Position numbers and translations under genes: made by a program
The notes under the pieces: model-generated
The model's database searches: none
Seen by the model: only the letters and a program-made list of their open reading frames with translations
Told to the model about the DNA's origin: nothing
In this document: piece by piece, positions 7,539-14,785 of the stretch
How positions within the stretch are numbered: position 1 is the stretch's first letter
Layout of the letters: each line of letters opens with the position of its first letter
NCBI GenBank assembly: GCA_002780705.1
Contig: PEUP01000010.1
Location: 4,576-20,339, forward strand
Direction: 5' to 3'
Length of the DNA: 15,764 nt
Source: Elusimicrobia bacterium CG03_land_8_20_14_0_80_50_18
GTDB lineage: Bacteria > CG03

Positions 7539-9221
7539 TTATTCTTCCGCTTTTTTCTGCATTTCCATAAATTTCCGGGATATGAGTTTACGCATGGAAC
7601 GGGACTCTATGACGCCTATAACTTTTTTATCGGAGTCTATCACGGGCAGACATTCAAGATAAAATTTATCGCATATCCTCTTCGCGGTAAAAACACTGTC
7701 GTCGGGCCCGCAGGAAGCGACAACCGGGGTCATAAGGTCAAAGGCCAGCAGAAAATTATTGAGTTCCGACTCCATAAAGGTGTCTCTGATACTGTTTATC
7801 GTGACAACCCCCTTGAGGGTCATATCCCTGTCAACGACGGGATAATACAGATTTGTGTGTTCGCTGAATATCTTCAGTATGTTCCGCAGAGGCATTTCAG
7901 GGTGGAGCAGGGGGATGTCCGTGTCCATGAGTTCGCGCACTTTGCACTTCTCCATGAGTTCTTCTTCCGTTATGTTGAGGCCTGTCTCGCCCGATTGGGT
8001 GAACGCGCGTTTCGCGAAAGCCGGGCCCGCCAATTCAACGAGTAGCGTCGTGAGAGTTATGATTATGACTATGGTGTCGCCTATCTTGCCGGGGAAGCGG
8101 TGGGCCACCATTATGGAAAAACCTATGGCGACGCCCGCCTGGCTGAAGAGGCAGAAGGGGATATATTTTTTGACTTTATCCGAAGCTCCGGCCAACACCG
8201 CGCCCGCGCGGGAACCGTACATTTTTCCTCCCGTGCGCGCGACCAGGTAAACAACGCTCATGGCCAGAAGACGAGGCGTGATATTGGCGATTTCGAGTTT
8301 GGCGCCGAACAGCACAAAAAAGAGTATGTAGATCGGAGGAGCGAATTTGCTGACGATCTCAAATGCCTCTTTGCTTTCCCTCGGTATTATATTGGTCACG
8401 ACAATACCCATGGCCATCGCCGAGAGAAGGATATCCACATTAAGGAGAAGCGACAGGCCCAGCACAAGCAGAATGGCTCCGAGCGAAAAAGCCAGGCGCC
8501 GGTCATCTTCATGATAGCGCGAAAGAAGTCTGCTCAGCGCTCCTCCGGAAAAAGATCCCAGGAGAATGGATCCTGTTATTTCAAAAACCGGACGCAGGAT
8601 TGATGCGCCCACGCCCGGTGCCGAACTTGATAAAAGCGTTTCCGCGACTGATGCCGCGATTGCAAAAAGCGCCAGCGCCACAGCGTCGTCCATCGCTACG
8701 ATACCAAACACCGTGGATGTGAGAGCGCCGCGGGTTTTATACTCCCACATTATGTTTGAAGTCACCGCCGGAGCGGTGGCCGAAGATATGGATCCAAGCA
8801 AAATACCCAGAGAAACTGATGCGCTCCAGTCCGAAGTCATGAGATAGGACGCGGCTGTGATCAGAATTGATACGGACAGAAAAGAAGCTATGCTCTCCGA
8901 GAACATTATATACAGCACCTGGCGGCCATATTTCATAAATGCTTCTCTGTTTAGAGAACCGCCTATGGTGAAGCCGACAAGCCCGAGAGCGAAATAATTG
9001 AAGGGCTGCATGGTTCTGATGGTATCTATGTCTATGAACCGGATGCCGGTTTCCCCCAGGATTATGCCCATGACTATGTATCCTACAACCTGGGGGATTC
9101 TGATCTTTTGAAAAAGCCTTCCGAAGATGGCGCCGCCCGAGAGAGCAAAGCCCAAAAGAAGCAGTATGTTGACATGGGCCTGCGTGAGACCGAAAAATAA
9201 ATTCTGAACCTGTTCCTGCAA
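7539..9221 (-). CDS. CPA2-type cation/proton antiporter with C-terminal CBS pair
   Basis: The 560-residue protein has a membrane domain at about 1-410 and a soluble tail with two CBS domains at about 426-482 and 494-552. The membrane part carries RIPQVVGYIVMGIILGETG, SSATAPAVTSNIM (146-158), GIVAMDDAVALA with Asp178-Asp179, FVLFGAKLEIANI (302-314) and SQAGVAIG, all matching the CPA2 exchanger fold and aligning with the shorter antiporter downstream. The DD pair suggests electrogenic Na+/H+ exchange by analogy with NapA. The CBS tail (VRELMDTDIPLLHPEMPLRN, then FDLMTPVVASCGPDDSV) probably senses an adenosine nucleotide. The start is TTG at 9221, chosen because GGGGAGG lies 6 nt upstream and no better in-frame start fits; the shadow frames here are not protein-like. 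It is the first gene of the minus operon, driven by a strong promoter at 9256-9283. Confidence 0.92.
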   Translation of the reverse strand: MQEQVQNLFFGLTQAHVNILLLLGFALSGGAIFGRLFQKIRIPQVVGYIVMGIILGETGIRFIDIDTIRTMQPFNYFALGLVGFTIGGSLNREAFMKYGRQVLYIMFSESIASFLSVSILITAASYLMTSDWSASVSLGILLGSISSATAPAVTSNIMWEYKTRGALTSTVFGIVAMDDAVALALFAIAASVAETLLSSSAPGVGASILRPVFEITGSILLGSFSGGALSRLLSRYHEDDRRLAFSLGAILLVLGLSLLLNVDILLSAMAMGIVVTNIIPRESKEAFEIVSKFAPPIYILFFVLFGAKLEIANITPRLLAMSVVYLVARTGGKMYGSRAGAVLAGASDKVKKYIPFCLFSQAGVAIGFSIMVAHRFPGKIGDTIVIIITLTTLLVELAGPAFAKRAFTQSGETGLNITEEELMEKCKVRELMDTDIPLLHPEMPLRNILKIFSEHTNLYYPVVDRDMTLKGVVTINSIRDTFMESELNNFLLAFDLMTPVVASCGPDDSVFTAKRICDKFYLECLPVIDSDKKVIGVIESRSMRKLISRKFMEMQKKAEE

Positions 9222-9227
9222 TTAATA

Positions 9228-9234
9228 CCTCCCC
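9228..9234 (-). promoter_or_regulatory. Strong Shine-Dalgarno supporting a TTG start
   Basis: On the minus strand, GGGGAGG lies 6 nt before the TTG at 9221. It is an almost perfect anti-16S match and supports the use of this uncommon start codon for the CBS-tailed antiporter. Confidence 0.8.
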
Positions 9235-9255
9235 GCATTGCATTGCGCAAATGAT

Positions 9256-9283
9256 ATTATACACGTATGCCGCTAAAAGTCAA
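9256..9283 (-). promoter_or_regulatory. Sigma-70-like promoter of the antiporter operon
   Basis: On the minus strand, TTGACT (9278-9283) and a consensus TATAAT (9256-9261) are separated by 16 nt. Transcription would start near 9249, giving a leader of about 28 nt that contains the Shine-Dalgarno site. Confidence 0.75.
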
Positions 9284-9346
9284 AAACCGGTGTTTCCGTG
9301 CCGCCGCGCGCATGTGGCGGACTTCCAGGGAGTTCACATTTAAGTC

Positions 9347-9375
9347 TTTACTCTTGGCGCATATATTTATAGAAT
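9347..9375 (+). promoter_or_regulatory. Sigma-70-like promoter of the five-gene plus-strand operon
   Basis: TTTACT (9347-9352) and TAGAAT (9370-9375) are separated by 17 nt. Transcription would begin near 9382, just ahead of GGAGG at 9386-9390, which is 7 nt before the ATG at 9398. Between the two divergent promoters a small inverted repeat (CCGCC at 9301-9305, GGCGG at 9316-9320) might be an operator, but nothing else supports that. Confidence 0.55.
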
Positions 9376-9397
9376 TAGCGGATACGGAGGTGTTTTT

Positions 9398-10138
9398 ATG
9401 AAAAATAAATTGTTTTTGGGCGCTTTTGCCGCGATGATGTTTTTGGGAGTTCCTCAGCACAGTGATGCCGCCGGCAATGCCGAGCGCATCATATACGTTC
9501 CCAGCGGGGAGTGCCTCAACTACGGCGAATACAATATGTCCTTCAGGGTTTACAATTACGGGGGAATGCTGACCCGTTGCGTATTCGGGGTGCTTCAGGG
9601 TTTGAATGTGGGTTTTTCATGGGACATCGCCAACCTCATAGGTTCCGAGACAATACACGGTCGTGACCCCGCCTTGTATCTCAAAATAGACATTGTCAGG
9701 AAAAACTTCCGCATGCCCGCCGTGGCTCTGGGTTATGACGCTCAGGGATACGAGTGGGACGACGGCGAAAAAAAATATTCGAGAGACGCCCTCGGCGCTT
9801 TTGTGTCAATGTCCAAAGAACTCATCCTGCCGAACCTCTATGTGACGGCCGGAGCAAACTTCAATAACAAAGACCGCCGGCCAGACACGGATTTCGTGGA
9901 CAAGCTCGGCGCTTTTGCCGGATTTAAATACAGTCCTTCAAGGCTGGGACTGTATTACGAGGCTGTTAATCTGGGCCAGGGAAGGGATCCCGCGCGTATG
10001 AATGCCGGAATAAACTATGAGGTCGTGGATGGACTGCAGTTCACGCTCGCTTTTGAAAACATCTCCGAAGCCGGCCGCATAGACAGGCACGAGGAACAGC
10101 AACGGACTTTCTCCATCCTGTACAGGGGAGCTTTTTAA
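9398..10138 (+). CDS. Secreted, probably outer-membrane beta-barrel protein, function unknown
   Basis: The 246-residue product begins with a signal peptide (MKNKLFLGAFAAMMFLG, cleavage probably near residue 24-25 in SDAAG). The rest is made of alternating aromatic and Gly-rich strands (YNMSFRVYNYGG, LNVGFSWDI, LGLYYEAVNLG, GINYEVVDGLQFTLAFENI) and ends RTFSILYRGAF, with the terminal Phe typical of barrels assembled by BamA. Strand content suggests about 10-12 strands. I do not recognise a named family. The pattern resembles small YjbH-like or generic outer-membrane proteins seen in uncultured diderms. It is the first gene of the operon with accA, which starts 5 nt after its stop, so it is presumably made whenever lipid and sugar metabolism genes are expressed. 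No catalytic motif is visible. Confidence 0.75.
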   Translation: MKNKLFLGAFAAMMFLGVPQHSDAAGNAERIIYVPSGECLNYGEYNMSFRVYNYGGMLTRCVFGVLQGLNVGFSWDIANLIGSETIHGRDPALYLKIDIVRKNFRMPAVALGYDAQGYEWDDGEKKYSRDALGAFVSMSKELILPNLYVTAGANFNNKDRRPDTDFVDKLGAFAGFKYSPSRLGLYYEAVNLGQGRDPARMNAGINYEVVDGLQFTLAFENISEAGRIDRHEEQQRTFSILYRGAF

Positions 10139-10143
10139 GGACA

Positions 10144-11082
10144 ATGAGCGAGCTCGCGCCGGAATTTGAACAACCTCTCTTAAAGATAGAGAAAAAAATA
10201 AAGAGCCTGGAAGTCAACCCGATAGAAAATGAGAAGAAAATAGCCGCTCTCAGGGAAAAACTCTCAAAAACACGACGGAAGATCTTCACAAATCTCAGCC
10301 CTTTCCAGAGGGTGCAGCTGGCGCGCCACCCGCTAAGACCGCTTTTCAGCGACTATCTTTCGGGAATGTTCACGAATTTTACCGAACTTCACGGCGACAG
10401 ATTGTTTTCCGATGACCCGGCGATAATAGGCGGCCTTGCCGAGTTCAACGGCACCCGCTGCGTCGTCATCGGCCAGGAGAAGGGCAAGACGACAGCTGAA
10501 AAATTAAAACACAATTTCGGCATGTCTCAACCCGAGGGTTACCGGAAGGCCCTGAGAATAATGAAACTCGCCGAGAAATTCTCGCTGCCGATTTTTACTT
10601 TCATAGACACCCCCGGAGCGTATCCGGGCATCGGCGCCGAGGAGAGAGGCCAGGCGAGGGCCATAGCCGTGAATCTTGAGGAAATGATGATGCTGCAGAT
10701 TCCCGTGATATCCGTGGTAATAGGTGAAGGCGGCTCCGGCGGCGCTCTGGCTCTGGGTGTGAGCAATTACATAATGATGCTGGCGAACTCCGTGTATTCG
10801 GTAATATCGCCCGAGGGATGCGCCTCAATCCTTTTCAGAGACGCTTCCAAGGCGGAGGAAGCCGCGAAGGCGCTCAAGCTCACGGCTCAGGATCTTCTGA
10901 AACTGGGCGTGATAGACGAGATCGTCTCCGAGCCCATGGGCGGGGCGCACCTCAACCCGGTGAAACAGTTTGAGATTCTTTCAAAGAGCCTTGCGGCGGC
11001 TCTTGAGGCAATCGGCAAAAAAAGAAATTATTCGGAACACAGATATAAAAAATTCAGGCAGATGGGCGAATTCAAAACTTGA
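10144..11082 (+). CDS. accA: Acetyl-CoA carboxylase carboxyltransferase subunit alpha
   Basis: This subunit, with AccD, transfers the carboxyl group from carboxybiotin to acetyl-CoA to give malonyl-CoA for fatty-acid synthesis in the cytoplasm. The 312 residues match the usual AccA length (about 315-320). The N-terminal helical region (FEQPLLKIEKKIKSLE) is followed by the crotonase-fold core with FTELHGDR (79-86), QPEGYRKALRIM (129-140), DTPGAYPGIGAEERGQ (155-170), GEGGSGGALALG (194-205, forming the oxyanion hole) and VISPEGCASI (220-229). All expected motifs are intact. A purine-rich AAGGA overlapping the upstream stop serves as ribosome binding site. No accD, accB or accC is visible in the window. 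Its place between an outer-membrane protein and a phosphofructokinase is unusual. Confidence 0.97.
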   Translation: MSELAPEFEQPLLKIEKKIKSLEVNPIENEKKIAALREKLSKTRRKIFTNLSPFQRVQLARHPLRPLFSDYLSGMFTNFTELHGDRLFSDDPAIIGGLAEFNGTRCVVIGQEKGKTTAEKLKHNFGMSQPEGYRKALRIMKLAEKFSLPIFTFIDTPGAYPGIGAEERGQARAIAVNLEEMMMLQIPVISVVIGEGGSGGALALGVSNYIMMLANSVYSVISPEGCASILFRDASKAEEAAKALKLTAQDLLKLGVIDEIVSEPMGGAHLNPVKQFEILSKSLAAALEAIGKKRNYSEHRYKKFRQMGEFKT

Positions 11083-11087
11083 AGGAA

Positions 11088-11094
11088 GGGGAGG
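11088..11094 (+). promoter_or_regulatory. Shine-Dalgarno deciding the phosphofructokinase start
   Basis: GGGGAGG lies 5 nt before the ATG at 11100. An upstream in-frame TTG at 11079 overlaps the accA stop and would place this site inside the coding region, so 11100 is preferred. Confidence 0.7.
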
Positions 11095-11099
11095 CGGAT

Positions 11100-12314
11100 A
11101 TGGAAAAGAAAGTTTCAGGCAATATGCTGATAGCGCAGAGCGGCGGTCCGTCCATGGTGATAAACCAGAGCCTTGCGGGCGCTGTCCTCGAGGCTAAAAA
11201 GCACAAAGAGATCAAAACAATCATCGGCGCCGTCCACGGCATCAAGGGCATCCTCGCGGAGGATCTTGTAAACATGGGAAAGGAAACAAAAGAAAACCTT
11301 CTGAAGATAGCCGCCACGCCATCCTCGGCCCTCGGCACGGTCAGGAAAAAACCCACAGCGGACGACTGTAAAAAAATATTCGGCGTCCTCCACAAATACG
11401 GGGTGCGGTATTTTTTCTATATCGGCGGCAACGATTCGGCCGAGACGGTGCATATTATAAACAGCGAAGCGCGCAAAAAAAATTACGAGCTCAGGTGCTT
11501 CCACATACCTAAAACCATAGACAATGATCTGCGTGAAAACGACCACACGCCCGGTTTCGGTTCCGCCGCGCGCTTTGTGGCCTGCGCCCTCATGGGCGAC
11601 AATCTTGATAACAGGGCTCTTCCGGGGGTGAAAATAGACATAATAATGGGGCGGCACGCGGGTTTTCTGACCGCGGCGTCGGCGCTGGGGCGGGTCTATA
11701 AGGACGACGGCCCGCATCTGATATATCTTCCCGAGAGGCCTTTCAGTTTAAAGAAATTTGTGGATGATGTGAAAAAAGTTTATAAAAAATTCGGCCGTTG
11801 TGTCGTCGCTGTGTCCGAGGGGATATCTGACAGTAAAGGCGCGCCCATAGCGAGCAAATTCATCAAGGAAGTGGACGCTCACGGCAACGCCCAGCTGAGC
11901 GGTTCAGGGGCGCTGGGCGATCTCCTCGCCGCTGAAATAAAGGCGAAGACATCCATAAGCCGGGTCAGGGCGGACACCTTCGGCTACATACAGAGGTCTT
12001 TTCCGGGAGTTGTTTCAGATGTGGATGCTTCTGAGGCCCGGGCCGTCGGCATCGCGGCCGTTAAAACGGCGCTGTCGGGAGACATTGACGGCTCTATAGC
12101 CATAAGGCGCCGCAAAGGCAAAAAATATTCCGTTTATTACGAGAGAGTCCCGCTGAAAAATGTGGCGAAGGAAACAAAGGAAATGCCCTCTAATTTCATT
12201 TCCCGCTCGGGAAATGATGTTACGCGAGCTTTTATAGAATATGCCGCGCCTATCGTCGGGAAATTGCCGGAAATAAGCAGGATCAGGGCATACCCCGTTG
12301 CGAAGAGAAAATAA
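11100..12314 (+). CDS. pfp: 6-phosphofructokinase, probably pyrophosphate-dependent
   Basis: The 404-residue enzyme phosphorylates fructose 6-phosphate to fructose 1,6-bisphosphate. Motifs include IAQSGGPSMVINQS near the N-terminus for the phosphoryl donor, IGGNDSAET (about 108-116), PKTIDNDL (137-144, catalytic Asp) and MGRHAGFLTAA (183-193), then GYIQRSFPG late in the protein. ATP-dependent enzymes have GGDGS and PGTIDND. Asp in place of the second Gly and Lys in PKTIDND are the known marks of PPi-dependent enzymes. The residue normally Asp in GGDDS is Asn here. The length exceeds the roughly 320 residues of ATP-PfkA and fits longer PPi-type groups. It begins 17 nt after accA and overlaps the next gene by 17 nt. 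PPi use would make glycolysis reversible and ATP-sparing; it is inferred from motifs only. Confidence 0.88.
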   Translation: MEKKVSGNMLIAQSGGPSMVINQSLAGAVLEAKKHKEIKTIIGAVHGIKGILAEDLVNMGKETKENLLKIAATPSSALGTVRKKPTADDCKKIFGVLHKYGVRYFFYIGGNDSAETVHIINSEARKKNYELRCFHIPKTIDNDLRENDHTPGFGSAARFVACALMGDNLDNRALPGVKIDIIMGRHAGFLTAASALGRVYKDDGPHLIYLPERPFSLKKFVDDVKKVYKKFGRCVVAVSEGISDSKGAPIASKFIKEVDAHGNAQLSGSGALGDLLAAEIKAKTSISRVRADTFGYIQRSFPGVVSDVDASEARAVGIAAVKTALSGDIDGSIAIRRRKGKKYSVYYERVPLKNVAKETKEMPSNFISRSGNDVTRAFIEYAAPIVGKLPEISRIRAYPVAKRK

Positions 12315-13107
12315 CGTCGGCTTCCTTCTGAAAAAGGCCGTAGCGGCCGTCAGAAAGGCCGGCCGCGCCGCTCTTCTGATGCAGAAAGGCGTTCACATAG
12401 ACTACAAAGGCGCCATCAATCCTGTCACAGACGCCGATAAAAAAAGTGAGAGGGTGCTGATAGACGAATTGTTCAAACTGGGTGATTTCGGTTTTCTTTG
12501 CGAAGAGAATACCCTCGAAAAAATAAGGGAAACAATGTGGGTCATAGATCCCATAGACGGCACGGTGAATTACGCTCACGGAGACCCCACATGGGCCGTC
12601 AATATAGCGCTCGTTAAAAAAGGCGAGCCCGTGCTGGCTGCGACGCTGAATCCGCCGACAGGTGAGATTTTCTGGGCTCTCAAAGGGAAGGGCGCCTTTC
12701 TCAACGGCAAAAGGATAAGGGTATCCCCCGTCAGGAGACTGAACAGGGCACTGCTTTCAACCGGCTTTCCCTATAATGTGTGGCAGAAGCCGGGCAAAGT
12801 GATGCGTATTTTCAGGAAATTTCTCGTATCTTCGCAGGGTATCAGAAGGCCGGGTTCGGCATCCCTGGATATGGCTTTCACCGCCTGCGGACGTTTTGAC
12901 GGTTTCTGGGAGCAGAATCTCTATCCATGGGACATCGCCGCCGGCAAGCTGCTGATAGAGGAGGCCGGAGGCCGCGTGACGGATTATAGCGGCGACAGGA
13001 TCAAATGCGACAGGACATATATAAGGAAAGACCGCAGCATTCTCGCCAGCAACGGCCTTCTGCACAATAAAATGCTGTCGGCCATCGGCGAAACAACAAA
13101 ACGGTGA
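12298..13107 (+). CDS. suhB: Inositol monophosphatase family phosphatase
   Basis: The 269-residue product carries the metal-binding signature of the family: NPVTDADKKSE (41-51), CEEN with Glu69/Glu70, WVIDPIDGTVNYAHG (81-95, with Asp84 and Asp87 as metal ligands) and YPWDIAAGKLLIEEAGG (209-225, with Asp212). It hydrolyses phosphate from inositol-1-phosphate or related sugar phosphates using Mg2+. SuhB-like, CysQ-like and fructose-1,6-bisphosphatase activities cannot be told apart with certainty, and a fructose-bisphosphatase role next to a phosphofructokinase is worth considering. The start is TTG at 12298, inside the previous gene, with a 17-nt overlap and only a weak upstream purine stretch, so translation is probably coupled. 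The gene symbol is a family-level guess. Confidence 0.87.
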   Translation: MRRENNVGFLLKKAVAAVRKAGRAALLMQKGVHIDYKGAINPVTDADKKSERVLIDELFKLGDFGFLCEENTLEKIRETMWVIDPIDGTVNYAHGDPTWAVNIALVKKGEPVLAATLNPPTGEIFWALKGKGAFLNGKRIRVSPVRRLNRALLSTGFPYNVWQKPGKVMRIFRKFLVSSQGIRRPGSASLDMAFTACGRFDGFWEQNLYPWDIAAGKLLIEEAGGRVTDYSGDRIKCDRTYIRKDRSILASNGLLHNKMLSAIGETTKR

Positions 13108-14225
13108 ATGTTTACAGCATAGTTTTTATAGGCAAAGATAAAGAGCTTTACGATGTCCTCGTTCAGAGCCTTGCGGCGTACGAGTTCAGCTATTTCAGAT
13201 TTGAAAATTTTGTCAAATTTGCGGAATTCGCTGATAAAAATATCGTGAATTTAATTATGCTGGCCGGCGATTCTGAAGATATGGCAAGGGATCCGGCCTT
13301 TAAAAAACTGCTTGTCCGGAAAGACAGAAAGATCCCCGTGTTCATATTTTCCCGTCCGGCCCTGTATTATTCCCATGACAAGGATTTCGCGGACAATCTC
13401 GTGGAAAAGATAAAACATGCCCTGGGGCAGACCATGCTTCCCATGAAACAGGCGGAATTCGGGGTTATTAAACTGGGAAAGAGCGCCGGCATGAGGAGCG
13501 AAAAAAGGGAAGCGCCGCGTTTGAGGGCGAGTATCCCCTTTGAGCTCTACGCCGACGATTCACGCGCGCAAAAATTTGAAGCGCGCCTCAGGAATATATC
13601 GGCGGGCGGACTTTCCGTAAACACGAAAACCGAGCTCCTAGACAGGGAATCCTTCTTATGCTGTTTCAGCATTGAAGAGGGGGAAAAATACTCGCTTAAA
13701 GCCGTGAAACTGAGGTCATTCGCTGTGGGAGACCACTATCACACGGCTTTGCGATTTGCCATGATATCGTCCGCGGACTATAACCGCATCAATTCTTATG
13801 CGCGAGTGATAGATTTCCTGAAAAAAACGCGTATATTTGAGGAATTTAGCGATGACGACCTCAGATTGGTCGTCAGGGCGGGTAAAAAAATATTCGTGAG
13901 AGAGGGGCAAATGGTGTTTTCGGAAAATATTGAGGGCCGGAATTTTTACATAGTGCTGTCCGGTAAAATCAAAATAAGCCGCAGTTCGCCCCATCAGGGC
14001 GCCGTCGGCGAAAAATACCTGGCGACCATACATTCAGGGGAGTTTTTCGGTGAGATGGCTCTTCTGAGAAAGGTAAAAAGAAGCGCGGCGGCGCAGGCTC
14101 TTGCGGACTCTGTGCTGTTTCAAATTGAGCGGGATCAGCTAGAACGGATACTTCTTGAACATAAGGGTATAAGCCCTGAAGCTTTACAGGACTTTTATTT
14201 CGGCGTTCATAGAGCGTCTGGATAG
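13104..14225 (+). CDS. Receiver-like / PilZ / cyclic-nucleotide-binding protein
   Basis: The 373-residue protein has three parts. Residues 1-110 look like a receiver-fold domain (YSIVFIGKDKELYDVL, LIMLAGDSED, IPVFIFS) without a clearly conserved acidic pocket, so it may not be phosphorylated. Residues about 133-230 are a PilZ domain with the c-di-GMP RxxxR motif (Arg135, Arg139) and NISAGG (164-169) matching [D/N]xSxxG. Residues about 240-360 are a CRP-type cyclic-nucleotide domain, with the phosphate-binding cassette GEFFGEMALL (312-321) and Arg326-Ser327 in the place of the CRP Arg-Ser. No helix-turn-helix or enzymatic domain follows, and no signal peptide or membrane segment is seen. It could sense c-di-GMP and a cNMP together and act through protein contacts. 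GTG at 13104 overlaps the preceding TGA (GTGA), implying translational coupling. It is the last gene of the operon. Confidence 0.87.
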   Translation: MNVYSIVFIGKDKELYDVLVQSLAAYEFSYFRFENFVKFAEFADKNIVNLIMLAGDSEDMARDPAFKKLLVRKDRKIPVFIFSRPALYYSHDKDFADNLVEKIKHALGQTMLPMKQAEFGVIKLGKSAGMRSEKREAPRLRASIPFELYADDSRAQKFEARLRNISAGGLSVNTKTELLDRESFLCCFSIEEGEKYSLKAVKLRSFAVGDHYHTALRFAMISSADYNRINSYARVIDFLKKTRIFEEFSDDDLRLVVRAGKKIFVREGQMVFSENIEGRNFYIVLSGKIKISRSSPHQGAVGEKYLATIHSGEFFGEMALLRKVKRSAAAQALADSVLFQIERDQLERILLEHKGISPEALQDFYFGVHRASG

Positions 14226-14662
14226 TTCAAATCAGGCGTTGATTGATTCACCGTTCACAATTCCGTCGGAAAACCTGAAACTCTGACAGGGAAGCGATTG
14301 TTACAGGGGGCGTTTCAGCCCATACCCAAGCATTGGCGCGCTCTGTTTTTATCCTTAAATACACCCCCTTTTTCACGAATTTAACTTACGATAATATTTA
14401 TTATGTAAACTTTTAGGCTTATTTTGGACGCATTGCGGATTTGATGTTGATTGTCAGTTTTATCTTCAAATGTGCTGTAATAAAAACGATTTCCTTCAAT
14501 AGCTAACAATGTATGCGAACTTTTTAAGGCTAAAATAACCAATTTGTCTCAAAAAACTAATAATTATAATTATTTCCCAAAAAATCGGCGGCGGCTCTCT
14601 CCCTGATTTCTTTTGATTTAAGGCGCAGGCCTATGCTCAGCTATAGCCCTGTCTCAAAAACG

Positions 14663-14699
14663 GCCGCAAACGGCTTTTAATGCCCGCGGCATCTTTTTT
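14663..14699 (+). terminator. Two adjacent terminator-like hairpins
   Basis: GCCG-CAAA-CGGC (14663-14674) is followed by TTTT. Then ATGCC-CGC-GGCAT (14680-14692) is followed by C and six T (14694-14699). The second has the form of an intrinsic terminator, though with a short 5-bp stem. GCCGC (14663-14667) can instead pair with GCGGC (14686-14690), which would break both hairpins. Confidence 0.45.
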
Positions 14700-14750
14700 G
14701 TGGATGCGCTCCCCGGCTATTTCATCCTTTATAAATTCCGGCTTGGTGGT

Positions 14751-14780
14751 TTGCGGCGGATGCGGTAAATTTGCTAAAAT
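14751..14780 (+). promoter_or_regulatory. Candidate extended -10 promoter for the coiled-coil gene
   Basis: TTGCGG (14751-14756), an 18-nt spacer and TAAAAT (14775-14780) preceded by TGC form an extended -10 promoter. The ATG is only 5 nt after the -10, so a transcript would begin at or near the start codon. No Shine-Dalgarno site is present. Confidence 0.4.
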
Positions 14781-14785
14781 TCGGG

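Larger units (their letters stand above)
14226..14785. other. 560-nt intergenic region without a convincing gene
   Basis: The stretch is AT-rich on its left and centre and lacks any open frame with a ribosome binding site and protein-like composition. It holds a GGGGC/GCCC mini-hairpin around 14306-14322 without a T-run, a perfect 16-bp AT palindrome at 14559-14574 (AATAATTATAATTATT), two copies of TGTCTCAAAAA (14545-14555 and 14650-14660), a pair of terminator-like hairpins at 14663-14699, and a candidate promoter at 14751-14780. Its length, against the very tight spacing elsewhere in the window, suggests a non-coding RNA, a long regulatory leader, or a decayed insertion. I cannot choose between these. 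Confidence 0.5.

Noticed and set aside
14215..14245. GTTCAAATC resembling a tRNA T-loop
   Set aside because: No complementary T-stem and no upstream cloverleaf; it overlaps the end of the PilZ/cNMP gene.
14444..14506. Small open frame of about 20 codons in the intergenic region
   Set aside because: No ribosome binding site and no recognisable composition; expected by chance.
14545..14660. Repeated TGTCTCAAAAA as ends of an insertion sequence
   Set aside because: Both copies are in direct orientation and only 11 bp long, with no transposase between them and no target duplication seen.
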